The notes beneath the pieces are model-generated. The model ran no database searches. It was not told the origin of the DNA and worked only from the letters and a program-made list of their open reading frames with translations. The translations under genes and the position numbers were made by a program. Positions 37,301 through 46,344 of a stretch of 64,000 nucleotides of DNA are shown in pieces; position 1 is the first letter of the stretch, and every line of letters begins with the position of its first letter. The stretch is from Lachnospira pectinoschiza (GTDB lineage Bacteria > Bacillota > Clostridia > Lachnospirales > Lachnospiraceae): assembly GCF_020564355.1 (NCBI RefSeq), contig NZ_JAJCRR010000002.1, positions 248,001-312,000 of the forward strand. The letters are read 5' to 3'.

Positions 37301-37904
37301 ACAGGTCTTTACCTGTATCGGCGGATATTTGCTGGAAAATAAAAAAATGCCGCCGGTGTGTGGTATGGCATATTTAAAATACCATACGCAGTTTGGACAG
37401 GAACAGCTTGGCGGTACACATATGCTGTTACTGCAAAAGCTGATGGATATGCTGTGTGCGGAAAATATTTTCTTTTCATTTTATGAGCAGTATAAGGGGA
37501 TACTTTCCCTTCCGTATAATGCGGCAGACAAAACAACTGTAGAGTATTATGCACCGGAAAACAGCAAAGTACAGATATTCTACCGTCATGATGATAAGGA
37601 AGAATATCAAAGTGAAGTGTTATCCTGTGTGGCAGGCGGTGTTTATGCAAAGAGCTTTTCTTTGTTTTACGGGGAAAGCATACAGTACTATTTTCTGGAA
37701 GATGACGGAAAGAAAAAGAAAAAAACACAGGATGCCAGCCTGCTTTGTAACAATGTGACACCAAAAGAGCCACAGGGACGTTTTGATTATTTAAATGATA
37801 TGCTTGTCAGCATGGAAATGCATGATATGGCAACCATGAAAAAACTCATGCAGGGGTACTGCGTGCAGGATTACGTTGTGGAACAGATGTTTCAGCCTTT
37901 TTAA
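34353..37904 (+). CDS. Large uncharacterised repeat protein, first gene of Hsp70-like cassette (probably DUF5717)
   Basis: 1183-aa protein without signal peptide or clear TM segment. Residues about 1-300 look like two or three beta-sandwich units (EVQDYTLTGSVTAGGQGMFTFRFTA..; later ITITRSGWGYTELTVETDVPFICPKITRIT, a Bacteroides-like Ig pattern). From about 310 to 1050 it is helical with TPR/alpha-solenoid character (e.g. AQAQILLVQNRSDEAGWLIDNVRDF). A further beta-rich piece (KTTVEYYAPENSKVQIFYRHDDKEEY) precedes the C-terminus. I recall this as the DUF5717 family of Lachnospiraceae; that is from memory. The ATG overlaps the rarA stop, and the next gene follows after 2 bases. Function unknown; the solenoid suggests a scaffold for the following Hsp70-fold protein. 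Confidence 0.6.
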   Translation: MKEYINRLARGKFTYQRPELEVQDYTLTGSVTAGGQGMFTFRFTASQPAYGIVLSSHARVRIEKPQFGTTPAEIVYTVDAADLKEGTVIQGQFYIVSSAGEKSVSYEYTVEAQKVMTSMGAAGSMFHFANLVQTSPEEAAGFFLSPDFKRIFLKNDPVQTNIYDVVKGAKNGSEANVYAAMEEFLIAVRKKSPVGIDVFPQTKTFADFTESVKERITITRSGWGYTELTVETDVPFICPKITRITSENFTGNKYELEYVIDADKLHAGRNWGRMTICSFTQKYTVEIEVDCAGQENTHREKKQAVLALVQEYLSFRMKREDKRAWQDKSLQIIERMRGICDDDIFFKLAQAQILLVQNRSDEAGWLIDNVRDFLEENKDSHVELYCYYLYVSAMYYKDKSYTFAAVKVIRDYYENGYDTWRVLWVLFYLDAAEDANKSIKLLRIKDAYHNGCVSPVMYYEALQILNAQPELLRVLNDFELHILQFGCKYGIISTKLTLYVCEMIANGKVADMQYLRLLKALNDFFDKDEILTVLVTHMIRNELIGPEYAGLYEKGILRGLRITRLYEFYIESLDKKELKRLPQIVLRYFTYESSLSTKSKAYLYADILKNHSSSREIMNTYAPQIERFAYGQMKKGYIDPYLEVIYGWLFQNVGVNEETAPFLSRYLFTYRITVFNDKIESVLVKHKELRKGQRCTLVGRTAYVQMYTRDCILMFEDAGKQVHKGSIQYEIERVYDNPAYLKALDDYCSKDIYLLLNWFEQSLEQRKNDEEACAVCLALMADGNVNQLTRNRLNSWQIQYYHEYYHGEDFGERYEKILKEELQIHDAALLIETCIAEGMYEDAFDLVCEYGFEEAAPAKLLRMARNMILLRPQEYNEKLLACCIHVFDEGKYDENVLAYLEQFYQAKSDKMMKVWRACAGFRVPCQTLAERILVERLFTGNLSGRIPEVFTYYRQQLPDAAVEMAYLAENAYRYFVKHETADEQVFTCIGGYLLENKKMPPVCGMAYLKYHTQFGQEQLGGTHMLLLQKLMDMLCAENIFFSFYEQYKGILSLPYNAADKTTVEYYAPENSKVQIFYRHDDKEEYQSEVLSCVAGGVYAKSFSLFYGESIQYYFLEDDGKKKKKTQDASLLCNNVTPKEPQGRFDYLNDMLVSMEMHDMATMKKLMQGYCVQDYVVEQMFQPF

Positions 37905-37906
37905 GA

Positions 37907-39106
37907 ATGAAGGAGCTGCGCAGGCGGCAGAAGGAGATTGAATTGATAGTTGGAATAGATATCGGGCAGGAAAGTTCCCAAATCTGCTATTATGATGAAC
38001 AGCAAAGACAGCCGGTATCGGTAAGCGTTGTAAATTCCGTGGACAACCGGCAGAAGTATCAGTTTGGATTTATGCTATCTGGTGCCACTCAGGATAATTT
38101 AAAAGAACTTCTTTGTACGCTGCTTGCGCTGCTTCCAAAAAACGGGCGAAAGGCAGGAGAACGGGATTCTATCTGTGTCACCGTCAGTGATTTTTCAAAG
38201 CCGGTATTAGAAAAACTTTCGGCGGCGGTACAGCTTACAGGGTATGCAAAGGAAAACTGGAGTTTTATCAGCCATGAGGAAGCTTATGCGTATTACGCTT
38301 TTTCACAGAAAAAAGAGCTGTACGTCAACGGCGCGGTTTTACTCGATTACAGAGAAGACGGACTGCATACGCATTATATGACGATTGTAAAAAAAAGCGG
38401 TCAGGAAATGATACCGGAGGAAAGCCACGTTTACAGCTCCGAAATGATTTGTTCCGTGCCGCAAAAACGGAAAACACTGGCGCAGGCTGAAAAAGAACTG
38501 ATACACTGTGTGCAGGATGCATTAAAGGATAAAATCGTATCTGCGGTATATCTGACGGGAGCCGGTTTTGAAGCAGAAAATCTGCCCAAGGAACTGACCC
38601 ATGTGCTGTGCGCGCGCAGAAAAGCATTTGCGGGACAGAATCTGTTTGTAAAAGGTGCTGCATATGCTGCATTAAAGGAAGACACTTCTGCCGGTCATAG
38701 CAGCGGCAGACTGCTGGCGTGCAGAAACCGCATTACCACGGGGCTTGAATTGAATATCAAAGAACGCGGCGAGGAAAAGCGGTTCCGCATGGTCAGACCG
38801 GGAACGAACTGGTACGAAGCCGGACGCAGTGTGGAACTGATACTGGAAGATATGAGAACGATTCCTGTTATTTTGCACAGGTGTGACACCGGATATGAAT
38901 GGACACAGGAAATTGACATCAGTGCGATACCGTTCCGCCAGGGCAGGATGACAAGAGTGGCTTTTGAAGTCCGTTTTGACAGTGACAGCCATTGCGTGGT
39001 ACGGATAGAAGATATGGGCTTTGGCGGATTTGTCAAAAGTTCCGGGGTTGTAGTGGAAGAAGAAATAAATTTGGAAACAGACAAAATTGCACAGAAAGAG
39101 GAATGA
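37907..39106 (+). CDS. Divergent Hsp70/actin-fold ATPase-like protein (probably DUF5716)
   Basis: 399-aa protein. VGIDIGQESSQICYYD is a phosphate-1 loop of the actin/Hsp70 superfamily; VYLTGAGFEAE fits the adenosine loop and LFVKGAAYAA the helix that follows in Hsp70s. The DnaK phosphate-2 DLGGGT is replaced by VLLDYREDGLHTHY, so nucleotide hydrolysis is doubtful. The last ~130 residues (TTGLELNIKERGEEKRFRMVR..TIPVILHRCDTGYEW) are a beta domain placed like a Hsp70 substrate domain. ATG 37907 follows the upstream stop by 2 bases; TTG 37943, with AAGGAG 7 bases before it, is a credible alternative start. From memory the DUF5716 family. Likely partner of the 1183-aa protein. Confidence 0.6.
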   Translation: MKELRRRQKEIELIVGIDIGQESSQICYYDEQQRQPVSVSVVNSVDNRQKYQFGFMLSGATQDNLKELLCTLLALLPKNGRKAGERDSICVTVSDFSKPVLEKLSAAVQLTGYAKENWSFISHEEAYAYYAFSQKKELYVNGAVLLDYREDGLHTHYMTIVKKSGQEMIPEESHVYSSEMICSVPQKRKTLAQAEKELIHCVQDALKDKIVSAVYLTGAGFEAENLPKELTHVLCARRKAFAGQNLFVKGAAYAALKEDTSAGHSSGRLLACRNRITTGLELNIKERGEEKRFRMVRPGTNWYEAGRSVELILEDMRTIPVILHRCDTGYEWTQEIDISAIPFRQGRMTRVAFEVRFDSDSHCVVRIEDMGFGGFVKSSGVVVEEEINLETDKIAQKEE

Positions 39107-39108
39107 AT

Positions 39109-39930
39109 ATGAGCGGAATCATTTTATGCCGGACCGGGCGGGCATTAAAGCCGCTGGTTTTGGAGGAACCGGGGGTACAAATCTATTCACTGGAAGAATT
39201 GTGCTATTATATATACAACAATATCTATATTCTGACCAATGCATTTTTAGATGAAAAACTTATTGCGTTTATCCGGACAGAGATTAAGGAACCGTTATTG
39301 GCAGACAAGCTTGAGCAGTTGAAGCGTGAAAATGCAGGGCTGGCGGAAGCGGTTGTGACCATTTTAAAGTATGTGGATTATTATGATACGGCAGAAATTG
39401 AACAGGTAAAGGACCTGCTTGCGATGCTGGATACACAGAATGTCTATGAACGGATGAAAATGCGTGCAGACCGGTTTCTTGAAAAAGGCTGCTATTATAG
39501 TGCAATCAGCAATTATGATAAAATTGTAAATGGAGAGCGCGACATCAATCTTTCAGGGCTGTTTTACGCAAAGGTCTATCACAATCTGGGAACTGCCTAT
39601 GCCAGAATGTTCTTCTTTGAAAAAGCGGCAAAGTATTTTGAAGAAGCGTATAAAATCGGTCAGCATGAAAAGTCCCGGAAATGTTATCTTGCGGCATGCC
39701 GTATGGCAGAGGGTGAGGAACAGATACAGGATATGCAGGCACCGGAAGAAGAACAGGTGCTGCAAAGAGAACTGGAACTGCTTACAGACAATGCACGTTA
39801 CAGCGATGAATACCGTGCGATGCAGAAAATGGAACACTTAAAATCCGACGGTGAAGTAGCACAGTATTATAAGGCGATTGATGACTGCATGGACAGATGG
39901 AAAGCGCAGTATAAAAGGTATACGTCATAG
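39109..39930 (+). CDS. TPR-like protein of the Hsp70-like cassette
   Basis: 273-aa soluble helical protein. A conserved-looking N-terminus (SGIILCRTGRALKPLVLEEPGVQIYSLEELCYYIYNNIYILT) is followed by helices and one or two TPR units (RFLEKGCYYSAISNYDKIV; AKVYHNLGTAYARMFFFEKAAKYFEEAY). I start at ATG 39109, 2 bases after the previous stop, with AAAGAGGAA upstream; the longer open frame lies within the previous gene. TPR proteins bind Hsp70 tails or assemble complexes, so an adaptor role in the cassette is a fair inference. No enzymatic motif. Confidence 0.6.
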   Translation: MSGIILCRTGRALKPLVLEEPGVQIYSLEELCYYIYNNIYILTNAFLDEKLIAFIRTEIKEPLLADKLEQLKRENAGLAEAVVTILKYVDYYDTAEIEQVKDLLAMLDTQNVYERMKMRADRFLEKGCYYSAISNYDKIVNGERDINLSGLFYAKVYHNLGTAYARMFFFEKAAKYFEEAYKIGQHEKSRKCYLAACRMAEGEEQIQDMQAPEEEQVLQRELELLTDNARYSDEYRAMQKMEHLKSDGEVAQYYKAIDDCMDRWKAQYKRYTS

Positions 39931-39949
39931 ACGGATGAAATGAGGAAAT

Positions 39950-41608
39950 ATGGGATTATTAAATTATATCAAGGGAACAATTAAAGAAAATTACGATTTG
40001 GAAGATATCGAGGACATTGAAGACATTGATGATTTTGTCTATGACGATGAGCAGAATACAGGGGAAGAACAAAATGCGGATAATTCGCGGACAGAAGATT
40101 TAACGGGACTTGTCAGCGAATTTGAAAAAAATTATCAGAAGCATGAAAAAAAAGCAAAAGCACCGCAGAAAAAGAATAAAAAGGTCAGTTCCGAAGAAAA
40201 AATCCAGGAACAGCGCAGAAAAGCAAAAGAAGAAGAAAAAAAGTATGATGAGTTGTTAAACAGTGTGCAGGCAAAGTCCCTGATTCATGTAGTAGATAAG
40301 ATGAATCAGGCAGGGACACAGGAAAATTATTCGGGGAAGCTTGCAAAAGAAGAAAAAGAAGAAACGGAATATTTAAAACAGCTTGAAAAAAAAGAAGAAA
40401 AAAAGCGGATTCAGGAAGTTTTAAATTATTCGGAAGAAGATAAAGAATTCGATGCCAGTGCCGTACATATCCCGGATGTATCCAGAACACCTCGCCGTCT
40501 GGACAATATTAATACGGATTACTACGATAAGGAAGAAACAAAAGCCTATATCCGCAGCCAGTGTGAAATCATGGAAGAAGCCACCGGACACATTGAACTG
40601 GCGATGGAAGAATACAATGTCGTTACGGAACATTTTTCGGATATCCAGCTGATTGATACGGCACCGGACAATATCCGCAGAAGGATTACGGAAACGGCAG
40701 ACCGTGTAGATAATCTGACGGTAGACCGGCGGATTTTTAAATCCGGCGAGCATAAGCTTTCCACCCATACGTATCACCGCATGGAACAGTTTGAAGATGA
40801 ACTGCCGCGTGGTATGAAGTATCTGGAAAAACAGGAATCGTATTATGAAACCGTCAAACGGGATATGAGGATTCTTGAAGGGGAACGCATGAGTCTGCGC
40901 ATGGAGGCTGCGGCACTCACAACGCGCCAGCTGCGTATCAGAAGCCTTGCCCTTGCCGCGATTGTCGGGCTGGCATTCGTATTTATGGTATTTTTCATTG
41001 CGCTTTCCGTAACGGAAGATACACAAAATACCATGCTTTATATTGTCGTTGCCTTTCTGGGAGCGGTGCTTGCCCTTGGCATGTTTGCCCTGCTAAAATA
41101 TACGGAACGGCAGGTTCTGGTGACGGAAATCAAACTCAATAAAGCTACGACATTACTGAATAAAACAAAGATTAAGTATATCAACGCAGCCAATACGCTT
41201 GATTATGAATATCATAAATATCATGTCAGAAGTTCGTATGAACTGTCAAAGAAATATGAAGTTTATATGGACATGAAAAATGAGCAGCGCAAGATTGTAC
41301 AGATGACGACCAAATTAAGTGAAGCAGAAGAAGATTTACTGGATTTACTTAAAAAACTCGGACTCTATGATGCCAAATTGTGGCTGTCACAGGTACGTGC
41401 CCTTGTATACAGCAAGGATATGGTGGAAGTGCGGCACGATTTGAATACACAGCGCCAGAAACTGCGCAAACAGATAGAATATAACGAAAACAGGATTGAG
41501 GAAGCAAAGAAGAATATTAAAGAGGCAGCGGTCCGTAATCCCGACTGTATGGACGAAGCAATCCATATTATTGAGCAGTTTGAGAGTAAAAACGTAAGAA
41601 ATCAGTAA
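39950..41608 (+). CDS. Coiled-coil membrane protein of the Hsp70-like cassette
   Basis: 552-aa protein. The N-terminus is short hydrophobic then very acidic (EDIEDIEDIDDF), followed by a Lys/Glu-rich segment to about 165 and helical coiled coil. Two TM helices (about 325-350, SLALAAIVGLAFVFMVFFIAL, and 362-385, LYIVVAFLGAVLALGMFALL) form a hairpin, and more coiled coil (about 390-540) follows, so both ends are probably cytoplasmic. No known family recognised. It is the last gene of the cassette, 19 bases after the TPR gene, and could tether the soluble members to the membrane. Confidence 0.55.
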   Translation: MGLLNYIKGTIKENYDLEDIEDIEDIDDFVYDDEQNTGEEQNADNSRTEDLTGLVSEFEKNYQKHEKKAKAPQKKNKKVSSEEKIQEQRRKAKEEEKKYDELLNSVQAKSLIHVVDKMNQAGTQENYSGKLAKEEKEETEYLKQLEKKEEKKRIQEVLNYSEEDKEFDASAVHIPDVSRTPRRLDNINTDYYDKEETKAYIRSQCEIMEEATGHIELAMEEYNVVTEHFSDIQLIDTAPDNIRRRITETADRVDNLTVDRRIFKSGEHKLSTHTYHRMEQFEDELPRGMKYLEKQESYYETVKRDMRILEGERMSLRMEAAALTTRQLRIRSLALAAIVGLAFVFMVFFIALSVTEDTQNTMLYIVVAFLGAVLALGMFALLKYTERQVLVTEIKLNKATTLLNKTKIKYINAANTLDYEYHKYHVRSSYELSKKYEVYMDMKNEQRKIVQMTTKLSEAEEDLLDLLKKLGLYDAKLWLSQVRALVYSKDMVEVRHDLNTQRQKLRKQIEYNENRIEEAKKNIKEAAVRNPDCMDEAIHIIEQFESKNVRNQ

Positions 41609-41615
41609 AAACTGC

Positions 41616-41643
41616 TTGCCAATTTGTAGTCATATGATAAAAT
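41616..41643 (+). promoter_or_regulatory. Probable pheS promoter
   Basis: TTGCCA (41616-41621), 16-base spacer, TAAAAT (41638-41643). Only about 30 bases remain to the start codon, which leaves no room for a T-box leader. Confidence 0.5.
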
Positions 41644-41676
41644 AAAAGTTAGGTTTTGCAATTGGAGGAAAAGAAA

Positions 41677-42699
41677 ATGATGAAAGAAAGACTGCATGAA
41701 ATCAGAGAAAAGGCATTAGCCCAGATTAATTCCACTGATTCACTTGAAAAATTAAATGAGGTAAGAGTTTCTTTCCTGGGTAAAAAGGGAGAACTTACAG
41801 AAGTCTTAAAGGGCATGAAAGACGTTGCACCTCAGGACAGACCGGCAGTTGGACAAATCGTAAATGAAACCAGACAGGCAATTGAGGAAGTACTGGAAAA
41901 CGCGAAAAAGGAACTTTCCGCAAAAATGCGTGAAGTCCAGTTAAAGAGCGAAGTGATTGACGTAACACTTCCGGCAAAGAAAAACAATGTCGGACACAGA
42001 CATCCAAACACTGTTGCACTCGATGAAGTAAAGAGAATATTTGTCGGCATGGGTTATGAAGTCGTAGAAGGACCGGAAGTAGAATATGATTATTACAATT
42101 TTGAAGCGTTAAATATCCCTGCAAATCATCCGGCAAAAGATGAACAGGATACATTTTATATTAATGATAAAGTTGTACTAAGAACCCAGACTTCACCGGT
42201 TCAGGTCCGTGAAATGGAAAAAGGCAAGCTGCCGATCCGTATGATTGCGCCGGGCAGGGTATTCCGTGCAGATGAAGTCGATGCAACCCATTCTCCATGC
42301 TTCCATCAGATTGAAGGCATGGTTATTGATGAGGGTATTACATTTGCAGATTTAAAAGGAACACTGGCTGAATTCGCAAGAGAGTTATTCGGACCGGAAA
42401 CAAAAGTAAAATTCCGTCCTCATCATTTTCCATTTACAGAGCCAAGTGCAGAAATGGACGTGACATGTTTTAAGTGCGGCGGTAAGGGCTGCCGTATGTG
42501 TAAGGGCGAAGGCTGGATTGAAATTCTTGGCTGTGGTATGATTCACCCGCATGTATTTGAAATGAGCGGTATTGACCAGAACAAATATACAGGATTTGCA
42601 TTCGGAATCGGTTTGGAAAGAATTGCGTTGCTGAAGTATGAAATTGATGACATGAGACTTCTCTATGAAAATGACGTAAGATTCTTAAAACAGTTCTAA
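41677..42699 (+). CDS. pheS: Phenylalanyl-tRNA synthetase, alpha subunit
   Basis: 340-aa class II catalytic subunit. N-terminal coiled coil, motif 2 around GRVFRADEVDATHSPCFHQIEG, HHFPFTEPSAEMDV and motif 3 GFAFGIGLERIALLKYEIDDMR. A CFKCGGKGCRMCKGEGW stretch is typical of the family in Firmicutes. I start at ATG 41677 (GGAGG 9 bases upstream); the adjacent ATG 41680 is also possible. pheT follows after 58 bases. Confidence 0.95.
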   Translation: MMKERLHEIREKALAQINSTDSLEKLNEVRVSFLGKKGELTEVLKGMKDVAPQDRPAVGQIVNETRQAIEEVLENAKKELSAKMREVQLKSEVIDVTLPAKKNNVGHRHPNTVALDEVKRIFVGMGYEVVEGPEVEYDYYNFEALNIPANHPAKDEQDTFYINDKVVLRTQTSPVQVREMEKGKLPIRMIAPGRVFRADEVDATHSPCFHQIEGMVIDEGITFADLKGTLAEFARELFGPETKVKFRPHHFPFTEPSAEMDVTCFKCGGKGCRMCKGEGWIEILGCGMIHPHVFEMSGIDQNKYTGFAFGIGLERIALLKYEIDDMRLLYENDVRFLKQF

Positions 42700-42757
42700 A
42701 AAGAACGACGGCTGTAAGACAGCAAAGAAATTGGATACGAGGAAAGGATATTGAATC

Positions 42758-45181
42758 ATGAATACATCATTAAATTGGATTAAGGCAATGGTTCCGGGAC
42801 TGGAAGTAACAGACCAGGAATTCAGGGACGCAATGACACTTTCGGGAACAAAGGTGGAAAATTTTACCGCTTTTGACAAAAATCTTGATAAAATCGTTGT
42901 CGGACAGATTGAATCGGTCGAAAAGCACCCGGATGCAGATAAGCTGGTAATCTGCCAGGTGAATGTCGGCAGTGAAACTGTTCAGATTGTAACAGGCGCA
43001 CCGAATATTCCGGTGGGTTCATCAGGACAGAAAGTACCGGTTGTATTAGATGGCGGACGTGTGGCAGGTGGTCATGACGGCGGCGCACTTCCGGAAGACG
43101 GCATTAAGATTAAAAAGGGTAAGTTAAGAGGTGTAGAAAGCTTCGGTATGATGTGTGCCATTGAAGAACTCGGTTCTTCCCGTGAATTTTATCCGGATGC
43201 ACCGGAAAACGGCATTTACATTTTAGGTGATGATGCACAGGTTGGAGAAGATGCCGTTCACTATCTCGGTTTGGATGATACCGTATTTGAATATGAAATT
43301 ACAAACAACCGTGTAGACTGCTACAGTATTATCGGTATTGCAAGGGAAGCAGCGGCAACCTTCAGAAAGCCGTTTACACCGCCGGTTGTAACAGAAACAG
43401 GCAACGCAGAAGACATTAACGATTATGTAAAGGTTGATGTGGAAGCCACAGACCTCTGCAGCCGTTACACCGCAAGACTTGTAAAGAATATCAAGCTTGC
43501 TCCGTCACCGAAGTGGATGCAGCGCAGACTGGCATCAGCAGGTATCCGTCCGATTAACAACATCGTGGATATTACAAACTACGTTATGGAAGAATACGGT
43601 CAGCCAATGCACGCTTATGATTATGACACCCTTGCAGGCGGTAAGATTGTTGTAAGACGTGCCAAAGACGGTGAGAAGTTCATGACATTGGATGGACAGG
43701 AAAGAACACTTGATTCTGATATGCTGATGATCTGTGACGGTGAAAAGGCTGTCGGTCTTGCAGGTATCATGGGCGGTGAAAATTCCAAGATTACGGATGA
43801 CGTAAAGACCATGTTATTTGAAGCTGCAACCTTTGATGGCACAAATATCAGAAAGGCAACAAAGCGCCTGGGTCTTCGTACAGATGCTTCCGGTAAGTTT
43901 GAAAAGGGCTTAGATCCTGAAAATGCACTGGCGGCAATGAACAGAGCATGCCAGTTAATTGAAGAACTTGGAGCAGGTGAAATTGTCGGCGGCGTGGTTG
44001 ACGTATATCCGAATAAGAAGGAAAGAGTCAGAGTGCCGTTTGAACCGGAAAGAATCAATGCACTACTGGGTACAAATGTTTCCGTGGAAGAAATGCTTGG
44101 ATACTTTAAGATGCTTGAATTAGACTATGATGAAGCAAAGCAGGAACTGATTATTCCGACGTTCCGTCAGGATTTATTAAGAACAGCGGATATTGCGGAA
44201 GAAGTTGCAAGATTTTTCGGATATGCCAATATTCCTACAACACTGCCACACGGAGCTTCTACAATGGGTAAGATTTCCTTCAAGCAGAGAGTGGAAGATG
44301 TAGCCGGAGAAATCGCACAGTTCTGCGGATTCTCACAGGCAATGACTTATTCATTTGAAAGTCCGAAGGTATTTGATAAGTTAAAGCTGGCAGCAGATGC
44401 AGAGGAAAGAAAGACAGTTGTCATTTCCAATCCGTTGGGAGAAGATTTCTCCATTATGAGAACACTGCCGTTAAACGGAATGCTGAATTCGCTTGCAATC
44501 AACTACAACCGTAGAAATAAAGATGTAAAGCTTTATGAACTGGCAAAGGTTTATGTTCCGGTAGAAGGAGAAGACCTTCCGGATGAGAGAGTACAGTTCA
44601 CACTGGGCTTCTACGGCGACGGCGATTTCTTTACAATGAAGGGTGTTGTTGAAGAATTCTTAGAAAAAATCGGTATGAGTGCAAGACCGGAATATGATCC
44701 GGAAGCCGGAAAGACATTTTTACATCCGGGACGTCAGGCAGAGATTCTTTACAAAGATACTGTAATCGGTTATCTCGGTGAAGTACACCCGGATGTTGCA
44801 GACACCTATGGACTGGGCGAGAGAACATATATTGCCGTACTTGATTTACCGGAAATTTTACCGTTTGCTTCATTTGACAGAAAGTACGAAGGCATTGCAA
44901 AATTCCCTGCTGTTACAAGAGATATCAGTATGGTAATGCCAAAGACGGTACTTGTCGGTGAAGTAGAAAAGATTATTGAAAAGAGAGGCGGAAAGCTTCT
45001 TGAAAAATATAACCTGTTTGATATTTATGAAGGTGCACAGATTAAGGAAGGTTTCAAGTCCGTAGCTTATACCATTTCTTTCCGTGCAAAGGACAGAACA
45101 TTAGAAGATAAAGATATCCAGCCGATTATGGAAAAGATTCTGGGAGACCTTTCCGGCATGGGCATCGAACTTCGTTCTTAA
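42758..45181 (+). CDS. pheT: Phenylalanyl-tRNA synthetase, beta subunit
   Basis: 807-aa subunit. N-terminal tRNA-binding (EMAP-like) domain about 40-150 (VGQIESVEKHPDADKLVICQVNVG), B3/B4 editing domain (NRVDCYSIIGIAREAAATF), B5 domain, catalytic-like core, and the C-terminal anticodon-binding domain (KYEGIAKFPAVTRDISMVMP). Length matches the family. Forms the alpha2beta2 enzyme with PheS. Confidence 0.96.
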   Translation: MNTSLNWIKAMVPGLEVTDQEFRDAMTLSGTKVENFTAFDKNLDKIVVGQIESVEKHPDADKLVICQVNVGSETVQIVTGAPNIPVGSSGQKVPVVLDGGRVAGGHDGGALPEDGIKIKKGKLRGVESFGMMCAIEELGSSREFYPDAPENGIYILGDDAQVGEDAVHYLGLDDTVFEYEITNNRVDCYSIIGIAREAAATFRKPFTPPVVTETGNAEDINDYVKVDVEATDLCSRYTARLVKNIKLAPSPKWMQRRLASAGIRPINNIVDITNYVMEEYGQPMHAYDYDTLAGGKIVVRRAKDGEKFMTLDGQERTLDSDMLMICDGEKAVGLAGIMGGENSKITDDVKTMLFEAATFDGTNIRKATKRLGLRTDASGKFEKGLDPENALAAMNRACQLIEELGAGEIVGGVVDVYPNKKERVRVPFEPERINALLGTNVSVEEMLGYFKMLELDYDEAKQELIIPTFRQDLLRTADIAEEVARFFGYANIPTTLPHGASTMGKISFKQRVEDVAGEIAQFCGFSQAMTYSFESPKVFDKLKLAADAEERKTVVISNPLGEDFSIMRTLPLNGMLNSLAINYNRRNKDVKLYELAKVYVPVEGEDLPDERVQFTLGFYGDGDFFTMKGVVEEFLEKIGMSARPEYDPEAGKTFLHPGRQAEILYKDTVIGYLGEVHPDVADTYGLGERTYIAVLDLPEILPFASFDRKYEGIAKFPAVTRDISMVMPKTVLVGEVEKIIEKRGGKLLEKYNLFDIYEGAQIKEGFKSVAYTISFRAKDRTLEDKDIQPIMEKILGDLSGMGIELRS

Positions 45182-45260
45182 TTATAAATAAAAAACAGCC
45201 CGTTCTGCGGCAGAAAAGCTAACTGCCGCGAAGCGGAAAAAGATAGGAATGGAGCAGCAT

Positions 45261-46301
45261 ATGGAATCAATGAATTTACATGATTTTTATTATGATCTGC
45301 CACAGGAGCTGATTGCACAGGACCCGCTGTCAGACCGTTCCAGTTCAAGACTGATGGTACTGGATAAAAAGACAGGGGAAATACAGCACAAAATTTTTAA
45401 AGATGTGATTGATTACTTAAATCCGGGAGATTGTCTGGTCATTAACGATACCAAGGTGATTCCGGCTAGACTGATAGGCGAAAAAGTCGGAACGGGCGCG
45501 GCAATCGAAGTGCTTTTGCTTACCCGCAAGCAGGATTTAAAAGACACATGGGAAGTGCTTGTAAAGCCGGGTAAAAAGGCAAAAATCGGTACACAGATCA
45601 GCTTTGGCGGTGGAAAATTAATCGGAGAGATTGTGGATATTGTAGAAGAAGGCAATCGTATGATACAATTCACTTATGACGGTATTTTTGAAGAAATACT
45701 CGATGAACTGGGTCAGATGCCGCTTCCACCGTATATCACACACCGTCTGGAGGATAAGAACCGTTACCAGACCGTTTATGCAAAGCATGAAGGTTCTGCA
45801 GCGGCACCGACAGCGGGTCTTCATTTTACAAAAGAACTGCTGGAAAGGATACAGGAGAAGGGTATTGAAATTGCCCGTGTCACGCTGCATGTCGGACTTG
45901 GAACGTTCCGTCCGGTAAAGACAGAAAACATTCTGGAGCATCATATGCATTCAGAATTTTATACGGTGACACAGGAAGCAGCAGACAAGATTAATACGGC
46001 GCGCAAAAACGGCGGAAAGATTATTGCAGTCGGTACGACAAGTACACGTACACTGGAATCTGTCGGGACAGAAGATGGTACAGTAAAAGCCGGCAGCGGC
46101 TGGACCCAGATATTTATTTATCCGGGATATCAGTTTAAGGTTATTGACAGCCTGATTACCAATTTCCATCTGCCGGAATCCACGCTGGTGATGCTGGTTT
46201 CAGCACTGGCAGGCAGGGAACACGTTCTTGCGGCTTATGAAGAAGCCGTAAAGGAAAAGTACAGGTTTTTCAGTTTTGGAGATGCTATGTTAATAAAGTA
46301 A
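45261..46301 (+). CDS. queA: S-adenosylmethionine:tRNA ribosyltransferase-isomerase QueA
   Basis: 346-aa enzyme that transfers the ribosyl of SAM to preQ1 in tRNA, making epoxyqueuosine. Motifs: [46 protein letters not shown] and [10 protein letters not shown] choose ATG 45261 because GGAG lies 6 bases upstream; ATG 45249 has its only AGG too close. Usually paired with tgt, which is not here. Confidence 0.95.
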   Translation: MESMNLHDFYYDLPQELIAQDPLSDRSSSRLMVLDKKTGEIQHKIFKDVIDYLNPGDCLVINDTKVIPARLIGEKVGTGAAIEVLLLTRKQDLKDTWEVLVKPGKKAKIGTQISFGGGKLIGEIVDIVEEGNRMIQFTYDGIFEEILDELGQMPLPPYITHRLEDKNRYQTVYAKHEGSAAAPTAGLHFTKELLERIQEKGIEIARVTLHVGLGTFRPVKTENILEHHMHSEFYTVTQEAADKINTARKNGGKIIAVGTTSTRTLESVGTEDGTVKAGSGWTQIFIYPGYQFKVIDSLITNFHLPESTLVMLVSALAGREHVLAAYEEAVKEKYRFFSFGDAMLIK

Positions 46302-46344
46302 CTTAAAAGTTTACTTTTTAAGGATCATAACAGGGGGAGTACTT

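Noticed and set aside
37907..39106. Functional second DnaK
   Set aside because: It lacks the phosphate-2 loop DLGGGT and the usual length; only the general fold is suggested.
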